A DNA stretch of 60,000 bases. Origin: Takakia lepidozioides. Lineage: Eukaryota > Streptophyta > Takakiopsida > Takakiales > Takakiaceae. A program made the position numbers and the translations under genes. The notes beneath the pieces were generated by a model. It had not been told where the DNA came from, did no database searches, and saw nothing but the letters and a program-made list of their open reading frames with translations. Where the stretch lies: NCBI GenBank assembly GCA_030704615.1, contig CM060734.1, positions 51,416,042 to 51,476,041 of the forward strand, given 5' to 3'. Of the stretch, positions 22,521 to 33,461 are shown one piece after another; within the stretch, counting starts at the first letter, position 1, and every line of letters starts with the position of its first letter.

Positions 22521-22962
22521 ACTTGGAGTGAAAGAACAGCACTTGTAGGGCCTATGTGAGTTGGGGTTTCAACTTCAAGCTTGAAGGGAGCGCAACTCTT
22601 GAAGCAACAGGTGTAGAGGGCTGGAATAGGCTCTAAGACAGATGCTATGGCCAATGAGGGGAGTGCTTGAATGAGTGCTCACAAGGGCTGGGAACCAGCA
22701 GGGCTTGGTTGTTTGCCATTGAGTTTAGTGGCGTGTTTGGGGAGGCTAAGTGAGAAAGAAGGCTTGGTTTGTGGCAACCACCTCATGGCTTAGGGCTACT
22801 ATGGTGGTGTGTGGGAGCCGAAAGAGCAAGGATACCTTGCTGATTTCCTCACAGCCACCATAGCTCGGTGGAAAGAAGCCTAGAGTCCAAGAGACACAAA
22901 CCCTAGCTTGGCGTGGCTAAACCCCTTGGAGAAATGGCTAAACTGCCAGAGCGGCCATGTGT

Positions 22963-25070
22963 GGGGCTGTGACAGGTTGTGGCAAGCTGTGACGGGCTGT
23001 GGCAAGCTGTGACAGGCTGTGATGGGCTGTGTCAGGCTGTGACAGGTTGTGCCCAGTGGCCTTTGGGGCTGTGACGGGCTGTGCGGGGCTGTGACAGGCT
23101 GTGCCCTGAGGCCTGTGGGCTGTGACGGGCTGTGACAGGCTGTGCCCAGTGGCCTGTGGGGCTGTGACGGGCTGTGACAGGCTGTGATGGGCTGTGATGG
23201 GCTGTGACAGGCTGTGCCCTGTGCCCTGTGGGGCTGTGACGGGCTGTGTCAGGCTGTGACAGGCTGTGCCCAGTGGCCTTTGGGGCTGTGACAGGCTGTG
23301 CCTGAGGCCTTTGGGGCTGTGACGGGCTGTGAGGGGCTGTGACAGGCTGTGCCCTGTGCCCTGTGGGGCTGTGACGGGCTGTGTCAGGCTGTGGCGAGCT
23401 GTGACGGGCTGTGCGGGGCTGTGACAGGCTGTGCCCTGAGGCCTGTGGGGCTGTGACGGGCTGTGACAGGCTGTGGCGAGCTGTGACAGGCTGTGCCCAT
23501 GGCCTTTGGGGCTGTGACGGGCTGTGACAGGCTGTGCCCAGTGGCCTGTGGGGCTGTGACGGGCTGTGACAGGCTGTGGCAAGCTGTGACAGGCTGTGAT
23601 GGGCTGTGATGGGCTGTGACAGGCTGTGCCCTGTGCCCTGTGGGGCTGTGACGGGCTATGTCAGGCTGTGGCGAGCTGTGACGGGCTGTGACGGGCTGTG
23701 ACAGGCTGTGCCCAGTGGCCTGTGGGGCTGTGACGGGCTGTGACAGGCTGTGGCAAGCTGTGACCGGCTGTGATGGGCTGTGACGGGCTGTGTCAGGCTG
23801 TGACAGGCTGTGCCCAGTGGCCTTTGGGGCTGTGACGGGCTGTGCGGGGCTGTGACAGGCTGTGCCCTGAGGCCTATGGGGCTGTGACGGGCTGTGACAG
23901 GCTGTGGCGAGCTGTGACAGGCTGTGCCCATGGCCTTTGGGGCTGTGACGGGCTGTGAGGGGCTGTGACAGGCCGTGCCTGAGGCCTTTGAGGCTGTGAC
24001 GGGCTGTGAGGGGCTGTGACAGGCCGTGCCCATGGCCTTTGGGGCTGTGACGGGCTGTGAGGGGCTGTGACAGGCCGTGCCTGGGGCCTTTGGGGCTGTG
24101 AGGGGCTGTGAGGGGCTGTGACAGGCCGTGCCCATGGCCTTTGGGGCTGTGACGGGCTGTGAGGGGCTGTGACAGGCCGTGCCTGAGGCCTTTGAGGCTG
24201 TGAGGGGCTGTGAGGGGCTGTGACAGGCCGTGCCCTAGGCCTTTGAGGCTGTGACGGGCTGTGATGGGCTGTGGCAAGCTGTGACAGGCTGTGATGGGCT
24301 GTGATGGGCTGTGACAGGCTGTGCCCTGTGCCCTGTGAGGCTGTGACGGGCTGTGAGGGGCTGTGACAGGCCGTGCCCATGGCCTTTGGGGCTGTGACAG
24401 GCTGTGAGGGGCTGTGACAGGCCGTGCCTGGGGCCTTTGGGGCTGTGACGGGCTGTGAGGGGCTGTGACAGGCCGTGCCCATGGCCTTTGGGGCTGTGAC
24501 GGGCTGTGAGGGGCTGTGACAGGCCGTGCCTGAGGCCTTTGAGGCTGTGAGGGGCTGTGAGGGGCTGTGACAGGCCGTGCCCTAGGCCTTTGAGGCTGTG
24601 ACGGGCTGTGATGGGCTGTGGCAAGCTGTGACAGGCTGTGATGGGCTGTGATGGGCTGTGACAGGCTGTGCCCTGTGCCCTGTGAGGCTGTGACGGGCTG
24701 TGAGGGGCTGTGACAGGCCGTGCCCATGGCCTTTGGGGCTGTGAGGGGCTGTGAGGGGCTGTGACAGGCCGTGCCCATGGCCTTTGGGGCTGTGAGGGGC
24801 TGTGAGGGGCTGTGACAGGCCGTGCCTGAGGCCTTTGGGGCTGTGACGGGCTGTGAGGGGCTGTGACAGGCCGTGCCCATGGCCTTTGGGGCTGTGACGG
24901 GCTGTGAGGGGCTGTGACAAGCCGTGCCTGAGGCCTTTGAGGCTGTGAGGGGCTGTGAGGGGCTGTGAGGGGCTGTGACAGGCCGTGCCTGAGGCCTTTG
25001 AGGCTGTGACAGGCTGTGAGGGGCTGCGACAGGCTGTGCCCAGTGGCCTGTGGGACTGTGACGGCCTGAC
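22963..25070 (+). repeat. 2.1-kb GC-rich minisatellite in the element leader
   Basis: The basic unit is about 10 bp, GGCTGTGACG/A, organised into higher-order blocks of about 51 bp ending in variants of GGCCGTGCC and GGCCTTTGG. It is strongly strand-asymmetric (G/T-rich on plus). It lies inside the element, between the primer site and Gag, and fades into diverged units up to about 25,150. Its minus strand is open for hundreds of codons (SQPVTA repeats) only because the unit has no stop. Confidence 0.85.
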
Positions 25071-25807
25071 CAGTGAGCTGTGTGGGCCTGTGCTGGTCTG
25101 TGGTGGCCCGTGTTGACCTGTGGACGGCCTGTGCTGACTCGTGGAGGCACTGGTGGACTGCCTAAGGACTGGCATGTGGTCTGGAAGGCCAAATTTTGAA
25201 GCTCGTGGAGGGCGGTTTGAGGAGTATCTTCATGATATTCCCATGGTCATGCAAGTGAGGATAGAGAGGAGAGGCAGAGTGTTGGGATGAGAGCATGCTG
25301 GGGTTAGGCATTGCTTTAGCTTCTCTTCCTCGTAGTTTCCACCCTCTCATTAGGCCAAGACCTTTCCGTAGGTGGAGGCAAGAGTCAGTCCGGGTTTGGG
25401 CTGGGGTGTCCTTGCAGGAGCAACACCGTGGAGTTGTTTTTGGTGTGGGGGAGTTGTCGATCTGATTTCTTGTGTTTGGATCCCCTCCATACCTGCATGC
25501 TTGATTGTGCGCCATGCTAGTTTTGTGTGGGCGCTTGTTTTTATAGGTGATTGGTCCGGATTTGATCACCGGCCAGTCCTAGAGCATGCTGTCGATGGTG
25601 AGGCTGGGGTGATGACCAGCCAGACCATCATTGTTTCTCCTGTGGTGAGGTTGGAGGTGATGACCAGCCAACCATAGGAGTGCTTGTGGTGGATGCAGGT
25701 ACAGGTGTAGGCTATGTTAGGAACTTAGTATTCCAAACCATAAGCCGCAACAGGTTCTCTACCCGGTTACCTTGTGAAGAGGGGGTTAGGGACATGTTCA
25801 TGACCGG

Positions 25808-28461
25808 TTGAGTGTCAACACGGAGGTGCCACTAGTTGCTGGGGACAGTGCCGGTTCGAGCACTAGCGATACTAGTGGGTACACGAGACGAGGTGTGCGG
25901 TTTAGGCCACCTTCACCTCCTGTGTCTTCTACGGAAGGTTCTGATTCGGATTGTGAATCGGGAGGACTCATACCGGCGGTGCAAGTTGTTTCTTTGCCAT
26001 TGTTGTGGACACAATGGAGGAGATGTATGGAGCTACCAAGGGGCCACGAAGGTACTCTGGGGCGGTGGGCACCATTGAGTTGGATGATTTTATCCAAGAG
26101 TTTGATAGTTGGTGTGATTTGCAGCAAATGCGCAATCCACAACTATTTACGCCGTTCATGGCATGGAAAGGGCTGTTTCAGCACCTTGAGGGGCCGCCTA
26201 TGGATGATTACCATGAGTTCAGGCGGGGGCATGAGGTTGAGATCGAGGAGTGGAGGATGTACTGGTCACCCGACTATGTCTCCATCACTAGGGGCACTAG
26301 AGCCACGAGGGCAGTGGCTACACCTGCCGCTGCACCGGCAGCTTCAGCAAGCAGCAGTGGGACTGGTGGTACAGTAGCTACGACGTCCACCCAAGCCACT
26401 ACCGCACCAGCACTAGCACCCGTGCCTGCCTTCAACCCTGTCGTGGAGTTCTTCGAAGAGTTGAGAGGGAACTACCAAGAGGTGAGGACAGAGAAGTTGC
26501 GGAGCTTGCAAGAGTTCCAACGGAAGCTGACCGAGAGCTTGAGGGAGGCTTTCACTCGCATGAGGCGCTTGATAAATGTAACCCAAGGGGTTACGGAAGC
26601 TCAGGCAGTCCAATTCTGGTATGGGATATTGGACAAGGAGCTGAGGAGAAGGGTGCGGGATGCAACTCTCCTACAAGCGGCCCAACCCACCTTAGCAAAT
26701 GTGTTTTTGCTGGCAGAGCGGATAGAGCTCAACATGGTGGAGGAACGAGTGGTCATGGTGGGATTTGCTAAGGAGACACCACGGGGTAGTGGTGCTCCTA
26801 GCCAACCACCACCTCAACGTGCTCAAGGCAACAAGGGGGCTCAGGTGAAGCTCAGGGAAGGGCAGAAAGGACCTCAGATGCAGGGGTCTCTCCCTTCATT
26901 TGCTGGCCAACAACGGGCGGATGTGGTGTGCTGGACATGTGGAGGACCCCATGTCAAGAAGGATTGTCCAGAGGGAGGCAAAAGGGCCGCACATGCACAG
27001 CCTGCCACAGTTACAGTGTGGGCATTGTGGCAACACGGGCATGGAGAGGCTCAGTGTTATGGTTTGCATCCTGAGTTGCGCCCAGGCCAGTTCCAAGGGA
27101 ACAATGGCGGGGCGAGGGGCGGGGGGAGAGTGGAGCAGCCCAGAGGACGAGGTGGCCAGCCACGAGGTGCAGGCCAAGGGCAAGCTCAACGTGGCCAAGG
27201 ACGCGGAGGTCAGGGTGTTGACCAAGGCATGGCCAACCGGCTTCAGCAGCTAGAGCAGAGGCTCGCTGCCATGGCTACAGCTCAGGTGGTACCGGCTCTA
27301 AGGCCGGATGGTCCACCTCCTGCTCCTGAGGGAGGAGATATGGGAGGCATGGGATTCATGTGTGGAGCAGCACTACCACTAGTGCAGGTGGAGTCTGCTG
27401 CAGCCGTGACTCGAGGAGCAGCACGAGTTCCTGAGCCACGAGGTGCAGAGGTGGAGTTGGATCCACAGCGTGGGGAGGCAAGCCGTCAGGCTAGGCTTCC
27501 TCAGTCATTCACATTGGCGGAGACAGTGTCGACGCCATCCATGGCACCTAGTTCTCGCCCGACTGTTACGACGAGAGCGGAGGTCACTATGCCATTGGGG
27601 AGAGCTACACGGGTAGCACCACTACCTAGTGTTGCCAAGGCTATGGCAGCTAGTGTGCTGCTAGGAGCGGCCACATCTGTGTGCCAGGCTCCATTGTTCT
27701 CGGCTACCATGATTGCGACGCCGGGGGTAAGACCAGCTGAGGTGTTCAGGCTGGCAGCTACACTCTGTGAGAGTGGGGAGGTTACTTCATCTTCTGCGGA
27801 GATAGTGGGAGGTGTAGTGCCGGAGGGATCCTCGGATTTGAGGGTCAAGACTGCCACGGCGGCGCCATGGCAAGCTGCAGCTGCCAGGTTGATGGAGCTG
27901 CCAGCTAGGCCAGCCATTGAGCGCGCCATGGTGACACCTGGAGTTGTCATGTTAGACAACCAGGATGGCATTTTCTGTTTGATGGACCGGCAGGCAAAGA
28001 GGTACCGGCCACTGCGAGTCTTGTTGGACTCGGGAGCTCAGCCACTGATGTTGGGCAGAGCTGCTATTGCAGGCTTGGGCCTCACGGAGGCGGATATGGA
28101 GCCTTGTCCTTTCCAGATACAGACGTCTCTCGGAGGATCGGAGCAGGCTCGGGGCATGACACGGCATGAGTTAGCTATCAGACTACGGCCGGATCACCCT
28201 ACAGATGGCTCAGTGATGCAAGCCAAGGCCATTGTGACAGACGCAGTCTCATACGATGTCCTGGTTGGTGGGGCAGTGTTGTACCCCATGGGCTTCACCC
28301 TGGATTTTTGGGAGGAGTCAGCTTCCTATAGGCCTGCATGGCAGTCAGGGGAGGGCCGGCGTGTGCAGCTCCCTGTGACGTTCATAGGAGGAGTTGCGGT
28401 TGCCCAGCGAGGCAAGATGCCGACACTAGCAGCATTCACAGCGGGCAGTGAGTTGGCCTAG
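25808..28461 (+). CDS. Gag-protease polyprotein of the gypsy-type element
   Basis: The N-terminal part (RRGVRFRPPSPPVSSTEGSD) is read from about 25,829 and changes frame near 26,000 into an 818-codon frame. Gag-like helices (TIELDDFIQEFDSW; LREAFTRMRRLINVTQG) are followed by zinc knuckle 1, CWTCGGPHVKKDC (residue 309), and a second knuckle whose halves, CGHCGNTG and HGEAQCYG, now lie in different frames through compensating indels. After a long Ala/Pro-rich linker comes the retropepsin, with the catalytic DSGA at residue 675 (28,027) and a C-terminal AVSYDVLVGGAVLYPMGF block. It ends at TAG 28,459-28,461. Gag packages element RNA and the protease matures the polyprotein. The frame changes suggest damage, though one at the protease end could be programmed. 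Confidence 0.8.
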
Positions 28462-28469
28462 AGAGTTGC

Positions 28470-29688
28470 TTGAGGGCAATGCTCATTCAGAGGATGTACC
28501 ACCTTCGGGGAGAGCAGGATGACATGTATGGTATGGCGGAGTTGCCTACCATGGTTGCTCAGACTCCATTGTGGGGCACGAGCAAGGATTTGCAGCGGGA
28601 TGCTGATCGACGGGTGCAACAAGCCTGGGTGGAGGCTTTTGTACCGTCAGGAGAGGAGGAGAGTGTGGGGATTGCACCAGGACCACCTCAATTGTCTCCA
28701 TTGGACACCACACCTATTGTGTGGCAGTCTCCGGATGAAGGCATTTGTCTTCTGGACTTGTTTGCGGGATCAGCACCGGATTGGCTGCTGTGTTACAGGC
28801 AGGTGTACGAGTTCGGCGTTACCTGTATGTGGAGAGGGATGAGACTGCACGACGCGTTTCACTTCGCCATGTTGCTCAGTTGGTTGCTCAGTTGCGTGAA
28901 GCGTACCCTGAGTTGTTGTCGTGTCTGCAATTCGTGGATATCAGCAGGCCTTGCCAGCAGATATTTCGTTGCTGGGGGCGCAGGATTTGGAGCGGGTTGG
29001 CTCCATTGATCTGGTAGTGGCAGGTTGGCCCTGCCAAGGGCATTCATCAGCCGGGCATGGCAATGGATTGCGAGACTCGAGGTCGGGTCTGTTTTGGGAG
29101 ATGGTGCGGGTTTTGCGCCACTTGCAGCTTCATCAAGCTGTATCTCCAGCATACATCTTGGAGAATGTGCCACTGATGGGCAATTCTCGGGCCAGGGTGA
29201 TGGCCAGTGTGCATCAAGTCCGGTCGTGGCTTGGGTCAGCAGTGTTGCTGGATGCAGCTACAGTGGGGTCACGGGCTCATCGTCCACGGCTATGGTGGAC
29301 TAACATGATGCCACCCGCACTGCTCAAGCGTGCATTTGATGGGGTGCAGCGGCCAGCACATCTCACAGTGGATAACATTCTGGACACAGGGAGGCAGTCT
29401 CAACGTGTGAGACATGATGACCGTTCGCCTTTGGCAGTGGTCAACAAGGTGGGTCAACCACGAGCAGCATTACCTACACTGCTCAGCTTCCCAGGATCGC
29501 ATGCTTTCCGGGATAGTGGACCTGGCCTCCTGTGGGATGCTCAGTTGCAGCAGTTAGTGGAGCCTAATGCTGACGAGCGTGAGCGGGCAATGGGTTTTAC
29601 CACTGGTACCACGGCGGTGTCGTCTCTTTCTGAGGCATCACGTCGTCAAGTGTTGGGGCAAGCAATGGATCTCAATTGCTTGACCTAG
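28470..29688 (+). pseudogene. Dnmt3-like cytosine-C5 DNA methyltransferase domain of the retroelement
   Basis: C5 methyltransferases transfer a methyl group from S-adenosylmethionine to cytosine in DNA. Motifs occur in order: I, LLDLFAG then (one frame over) GISTGLAAVLQAG at about 28,750-28,800; an acidic YVERDE; IV, AGWPCQGHSSAG with catalytic Cys at 29,032-29,034; VI, ILENVPLMG at 29,155-29,180; VIII, SRAHRPRLWWTN; and IX-X, ADERERAMGF and SRRQVLGQAMDLN near the end. GxxTG in motif I, RPRxWW and the C-terminal block favour the Dnmt3 branch over bacterial Dcm. The domain sits between protease and RT and runs in the same direction. Frame changes near 28,765 and 28,930 break this copy; motifs IV-X are intact in one frame. 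No ADD or PWWP domain is seen. Confidence 0.85.
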
Positions 29689-30152
29689 ATTATCAGCTTG
29701 GCTCTAGCTGAGCAACGCAGAGTGCGGAATACACTTCCCTCAATGGTCTCTCTGCCTACCGAGACGGTACAGGCAGTGAGTGGGGGCGAGCATATGAGGA
29801 CCACGGGGTGCATGCATCCATGGCACACGTGGGAGGTGCTCGAGGTTCAGAGGGAGTTGGCAGCCAAGGCGGCTGTGATGGATGAGGTTGGGGATTCTTC
29901 TCGAGTTGAGGAGGTCCTCAAGGATGAGATGATGGGGCAGGATGATGCCTTGTCATTGACTGAGCAGGTAGGGAGTACTGCTCAAGAGGTTGCAGCATAG
30001 CAACCACGGGACGCGTCCTCTACCTCTAAGCCCACTGGACTTAAGGTTGTAGTTACGGAGGACAATTGGGAGCCTGACATTGGACCCATTGTCACCGGAG
30101 GAGACGTATACGGCGGTTCCTGAGGGCTTACAGGAATTGCTTTGCCTTCAGT
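29689..30152 (+). other. Linker between methyltransferase and RT
   Basis: After a stop at about 29,688 an open stretch to 30,000 (LEVQRELAAKAAVMDEVGD) is not recognised. Around 30,120-30,150 the pre-RT block RNCFAFSLKDLG appears in the RT frame. Stops and frame changes separate the pieces, so the polyprotein is not continuous in this copy. Confidence 0.5.
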
Positions 30153-31991
30153 TTGAAGGACTTGGGAGCACTGAAGGGTCAAAAGATCCGTATTGAGTTG
30201 GCCACTGACACGCCAATCTTTCGGAGACCCTATAGATACAGTGACATGGAGAGGTCTTTGATTCAGATGAGGACTCAAGATCTCTGGGAGGCAGGTTTGG
30301 TGGAGCTCTCTGGTGGAGAGTATGCTTCAGCCACAGTGATGCCAGCCAAGAAGGATGTCTATGGCAATTGGACGGAGAGATGTATGTGCGGTGATTACCG
30401 GCCTGTAAATCGTCAGACCAAGTCCGATAAGTATGCCATGCCAACACCAGAGGAGATCTTTGATGCCATCGGGCATGCTAAGGCCTTTAGCACTTTGGAT
30501 TTACGATCCGGATATCACCAGTTGCCAATCAAGGAGGCGGACAAGCAGAAGACGGCATTCTGGGGGATCAATGAGCACGGCAAGGATTGCCTATATCAGT
30601 GGCGGTTCTTACCATTTGGGCTTAAGAATGCTCCTGCAGAGTTTCAGAGAGTCATGGATAGGATTCTAGCAGGGGTGGACTTTGCTCGGTGCTACATAGA
30701 TGACATCATCATCTTTAGTGTTACGATGGAGGAGCATGAGAGACACCTTCAGGTGGTATTGGAGCGCTTGAGAGCGCACGGATTGAAGTTGCATCCGGGG
30801 AAGTGCAAGTTTTTCCACAACCAGATTGAGTATCTGGGTCACATGATATATCCTGGAGGATTGGGGGTACAGCAGACTAAGGTAGAGGCCATTGCACAAA
30901 TTCCACGCCCCACGGATGTGAGCCGAGTTCGAGCGTTCATGGGGTTGGCAAACTATTATAGACGGTTTGTCAAGGGATTTAGTACCATTGCAAAGGCTCT
31001 AACCAAGCTGACCAAGGTGGACCAGGAGTGGCAGTGGGAAGATGAGCAGGAACGAGCTTTTCAAGAGCTCAAGGCGAGGTTGACCTCGGCGCCTATCTTG
31101 AGACGACCTATCAGGGGGCGTCCCTTTCAGCTGCATACGGATTGGAGCATGCTGGGGCTTGGAGCGGTGCTCACACAGGTGGATGATGAGGGAAGAGAGT
31201 TCGTAGTGGCTTACGCTAGCCGCTCGAACAACGCTGCAGAGGCTAAGTACAGCTCATATGAGGGAGAGTGCTTAGCTGCAGTGTGGGCCGTGGCACACTT
31301 CAGGTGCTATCTATACGGCAATCTTTTCACCCTTGTCACGGATCACCAGCCACTCAAGTGGTTGATGGAGTCAGACAAGCTTACAGGGAAGCTTGCACGG
31401 TGGGCACTTATACTCCAGGAGTATGACTTTCAGGTTGTGCATCGACCGGGTTTGGTCAATCGGGATGCGGATGGATTGAGTCGCAATCCATGCATGAGCC
31501 AGCAGGATGACACTGGAGCTCGGTGGCATGGTGAGACGGACGAGGAGATGGTGCCGGGATGGCACGCATCTGCATTTTTGTGTATCTTGGCATCGGGAGG
31601 TCAGATTGGACCTACAACAGGGATGACTGTAGACAGAGTGTCTGAGGACCCTGAGGCTAGTGATGAGCTAGGTGGTGCCAGAGATATACATGAGGATTCG
31701 GCTGTGTTGGACTACCTCCGCACGGGAGACACGGCAGCCATTGTGACTGCCAGGGAGAGGGATCGGATCCTGCAACGAGCCAAGAGGTTCAAGTGGGAGG
31801 GGATACACCTACTTCGAGTGTGGGAGGGTGGTCGGGTGAGGATTGTGCCTCACCCCACACAGCGTGCACGGTTAGTGCGGCATGCCCATGAGGAGTTGGG
31901 GCATTTTGGAGTGCGACGCACTCACAGTTTACTGCAGGGGCAGAGTATTGGTGGCGTGGTATGCATACAGAGGTGCAACAGTTGTGGCTAG
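30153..31991 (+). CDS. Gypsy reverse transcriptase and RNase H
   Basis: This 612-codon frame is the best preserved part of Pol. The RT has CGDYRPVNRQTKSDKYAMP, FSTLDLRSGYHQLPI, FLPFGLKNAPAEFQRVMD and the catalytic YIDD at residue 181 (30,693-30,704), then YLGHMIYPGG and FMGLANYYRRFVKGFS. The RNase H keeps its acidic residues in LHTDWS, SSYEGECLA and LVTDHQPLKWL, followed by VVHRPGLVNRDADGLSR. A linker leads to the start of the integrase zinc-binding domain (HEELGHFGVRRTH). Together they make cDNA and remove template RNA. The catalytic residues are intact, but the enzyme cannot be expressed as a polyprotein with its neighbours without frame changes. Confidence 0.9.
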   Translation: MKDLGALKGQKIRIELATDTPIFRRPYRYSDMERSLIQMRTQDLWEAGLVELSGGEYASATVMPAKKDVYGNWTERCMCGDYRPVNRQTKSDKYAMPTPEEIFDAIGHAKAFSTLDLRSGYHQLPIKEADKQKTAFWGINEHGKDCLYQWRFLPFGLKNAPAEFQRVMDRILAGVDFARCYIDDIIIFSVTMEEHERHLQVVLERLRAHGLKLHPGKCKFFHNQIEYLGHMIYPGGLGVQQTKVEAIAQIPRPTDVSRVRAFMGLANYYRRFVKGFSTIAKALTKLTKVDQEWQWEDEQERAFQELKARLTSAPILRRPIRGRPFQLHTDWSMLGLGAVLTQVDDEGREFVVAYASRSNNAAEAKYSSYEGECLAAVWAVAHFRCYLYGNLFTLVTDHQPLKWLMESDKLTGKLARWALILQEYDFQVVHRPGLVNRDADGLSRNPCMSQQDDTGARWHGETDEEMVPGWHASAFLCILASGGQIGPTTGMTVDRVSEDPEASDELGGARDIHEDSAVLDYLRTGDTAAIVTARERDRILQRAKRFKWEGIHLLRVWEGGRVRIVPHPTQRARLVRHAHEELGHFGVRRTHSLLQGQSIGGVVCIQRCNSCG

Positions 31992-32686
31992 GTGCATGGT
32001 GTGTGACAGGGTGCGTGCTTCATTCAACGCCCCTACACCACAGTTGCATCCTTTACCTATCATGGGATTGGGCTACAGGTGGAGTCTTGACTTCGCAGGA
32101 CCGTTGCCACTGACTATGCGCCACCACAGATATGTGTTGGTGATGGTGGAGCACTTCTCCAAGTGGATTGAGTTGGTTCCATTGCCTGACAAGGCTAGTG
32201 GGGGCTGCGTATGCATTCTTGGATCGTGTGCTTAGCCGATTTGGTGCTCCAGCTGAGGTACTCACGGACCAAGGGAGAGAGTTCTTGGGGGAGTTTCAGG
32301 CTTTGTGTGATAAAGCCTTGATCGACCACCGCACCACTTCTCGGGATCATCCTGAGGCCGATGGCTTAGCAGAGAGAGTTGTTCAGACGGTGAAGAGGGG
32401 TTTGCGCAAGTATGGCTTGCAGAAGGGACACCTAGGAGATTGGGATCTTCAGGTTCCTTGGTTAGCCATGGGCTACAGGTTCAGCAAACAAGCATCACTT
32501 GCCTCCTTCTCACCATATTTCCTTCTCTTTGGCCGAGAGCCGGATTTGCCTGCAGCCATTCGTAGGGACACTGCTCAAGTCCTTAACCTTGACGATCCGG
32601 ACGTGTGGGTACGTGCATGTGATCAGCGTGCAGAGTTGTTCAAGAAAGTCATGCCCATGGCTTTTGAGAACCTTGCCATTGCATAG
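31882..32686 (+). pseudogene. DDE integrase of the gypsy-type element
   Basis: The zinc-binding His pair lies at the end of the RT frame (HEELGHFG) and the CxxC in the next frame (CMVCDRV). The catalytic core has D in SLDFAGPL (about 32,089), D in LTDQGREF (32,267) and E in DGLAERVVQTVKR, the D,D-35-E pattern of retroviral integrases. No tyrosine recombinase motif (R...HxxR...Y) was noticed. Three frames are used, with breaks near 31,950 and 32,200. The frame stops at 32,686 inside the C-terminal part: the sequence jumps at a short microhomology (CATTG.ATAGTGG.AGTGG) to the region that lies after the PHD finger in the 7-kb element, so the C-terminal and PHD parts are deleted. Confidence 0.8.
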
Positions 32687-32934
32687 TGGCAGTGGACATG
32701 ACTGGAGGCAGCTAACAAGACATGGGAGGCCAAGCTCATAGGAGTCAATACATGAGATCCCAAGCTCAAGTTCACAGGTTGCAAGACGGCGACTAACGAT
32801 GGGGCAACTCTTGCACCCGGCCTCTTGATCTATCGAGTTTGAGTGTAGTAGGGATAGTGGTGGAGGACTTAGTGAGGCTATGGTCACTATCACATCTTGT
32901 GGCTACCTGGACTTAGAGGGACCTAAGCACAGCT

Positions 32935-32944
32935 AGGGGGGCGA
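32935..32944 (+). promoter_or_regulatory. Polypurine tract
   Basis: AGGGGGGCGA lies directly before B1, as in the 7-kb element (about 7742-7751). In LTR retrotransposons such a tract primes plus-strand DNA and marks the start of the 3' terminal repeat. Confidence 0.65.
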
Positions 32945-33133
32945 TTGTGTGGACTAGTGACTGCCATAGTGGGCAGTGTAGTGACAGCCTAGTGACTGAC
33001 TAGTTGTAGCCTAGTGGTTGGACTAGTGGCTAGACTAGTGGTAGACTAGTGGTATACTAGTGTGTGGTGTGCACATGTGTTGTGTGGTTTTGGACAGCGA
33101 TGTAGTTGTGTAGCGATATGTATGCGCACGACA
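32944..33133 (+). repeat. B1, split direct repeat
   Basis: 190 bp starting ATTGTGTGGACTAG and ending GCGCACGACA, identical to B2. It contains short internal CTAGTGG/ACTAGTGG iterations. It joins A2 through GC, forming the palindrome GACAGCTGTC at 33,130-33,139. Confidence 0.85.
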
Positions 33134-33135
33134 GC

Positions 33136-33461
33136 TGTCAAGTTATTTTACCACTAGTGTGAAACTAGCTAGGAAATAGCTAGCTTTTACATATTGACAT
33201 TTGGGATTGGCCCAAGTGTCAATCCAGGGGTCAAAGCAGATTTAGGCCCTGGAGTGGTTATCTTCACGGCAAGCGCGGGAGGCTCATCTTTCTCGAGTTG
33301 AGCCTCACCGCGCCTAGCTATGGCGCCGTAGTGTGGATTCCCCATGGCGTGGGGTGCACTTGGCTTGACTTGTATTTGAGTGATGAGGTTATATATGCAT
33401 GAGTTTATGCTTCAGCTTTGTGAGCTCGCATGAGCTTGTGCTTGTATTCTTCTTCTTTATC
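33136..33461 (+). repeat. A2, split direct repeat
   Basis: 326 bp, the same as A1 apart from one missing A. Followed without a gap by B2. Confidence 0.85.

Noticed and set aside
23384-25192. 602-codon minus-strand open frame of SQPVTA-type repeats
   Set aside because: It is the stop-free strand of the 10-bp minisatellite. Other frames of the array are also open for hundreds of codons, the composition is purely repeat-driven, and it lies antisense in the leader of a retroelement.
32944-33461. Ordinary 518-bp LTR (B1-A2) with simple 5' truncation
   Set aside because: It fits the polypurine tract, but does not explain the extra B2, the exact start of A1 at the palindrome, the GCGT on both sides, or the same layout in the 7-kb element. 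Kept as the main alternative.
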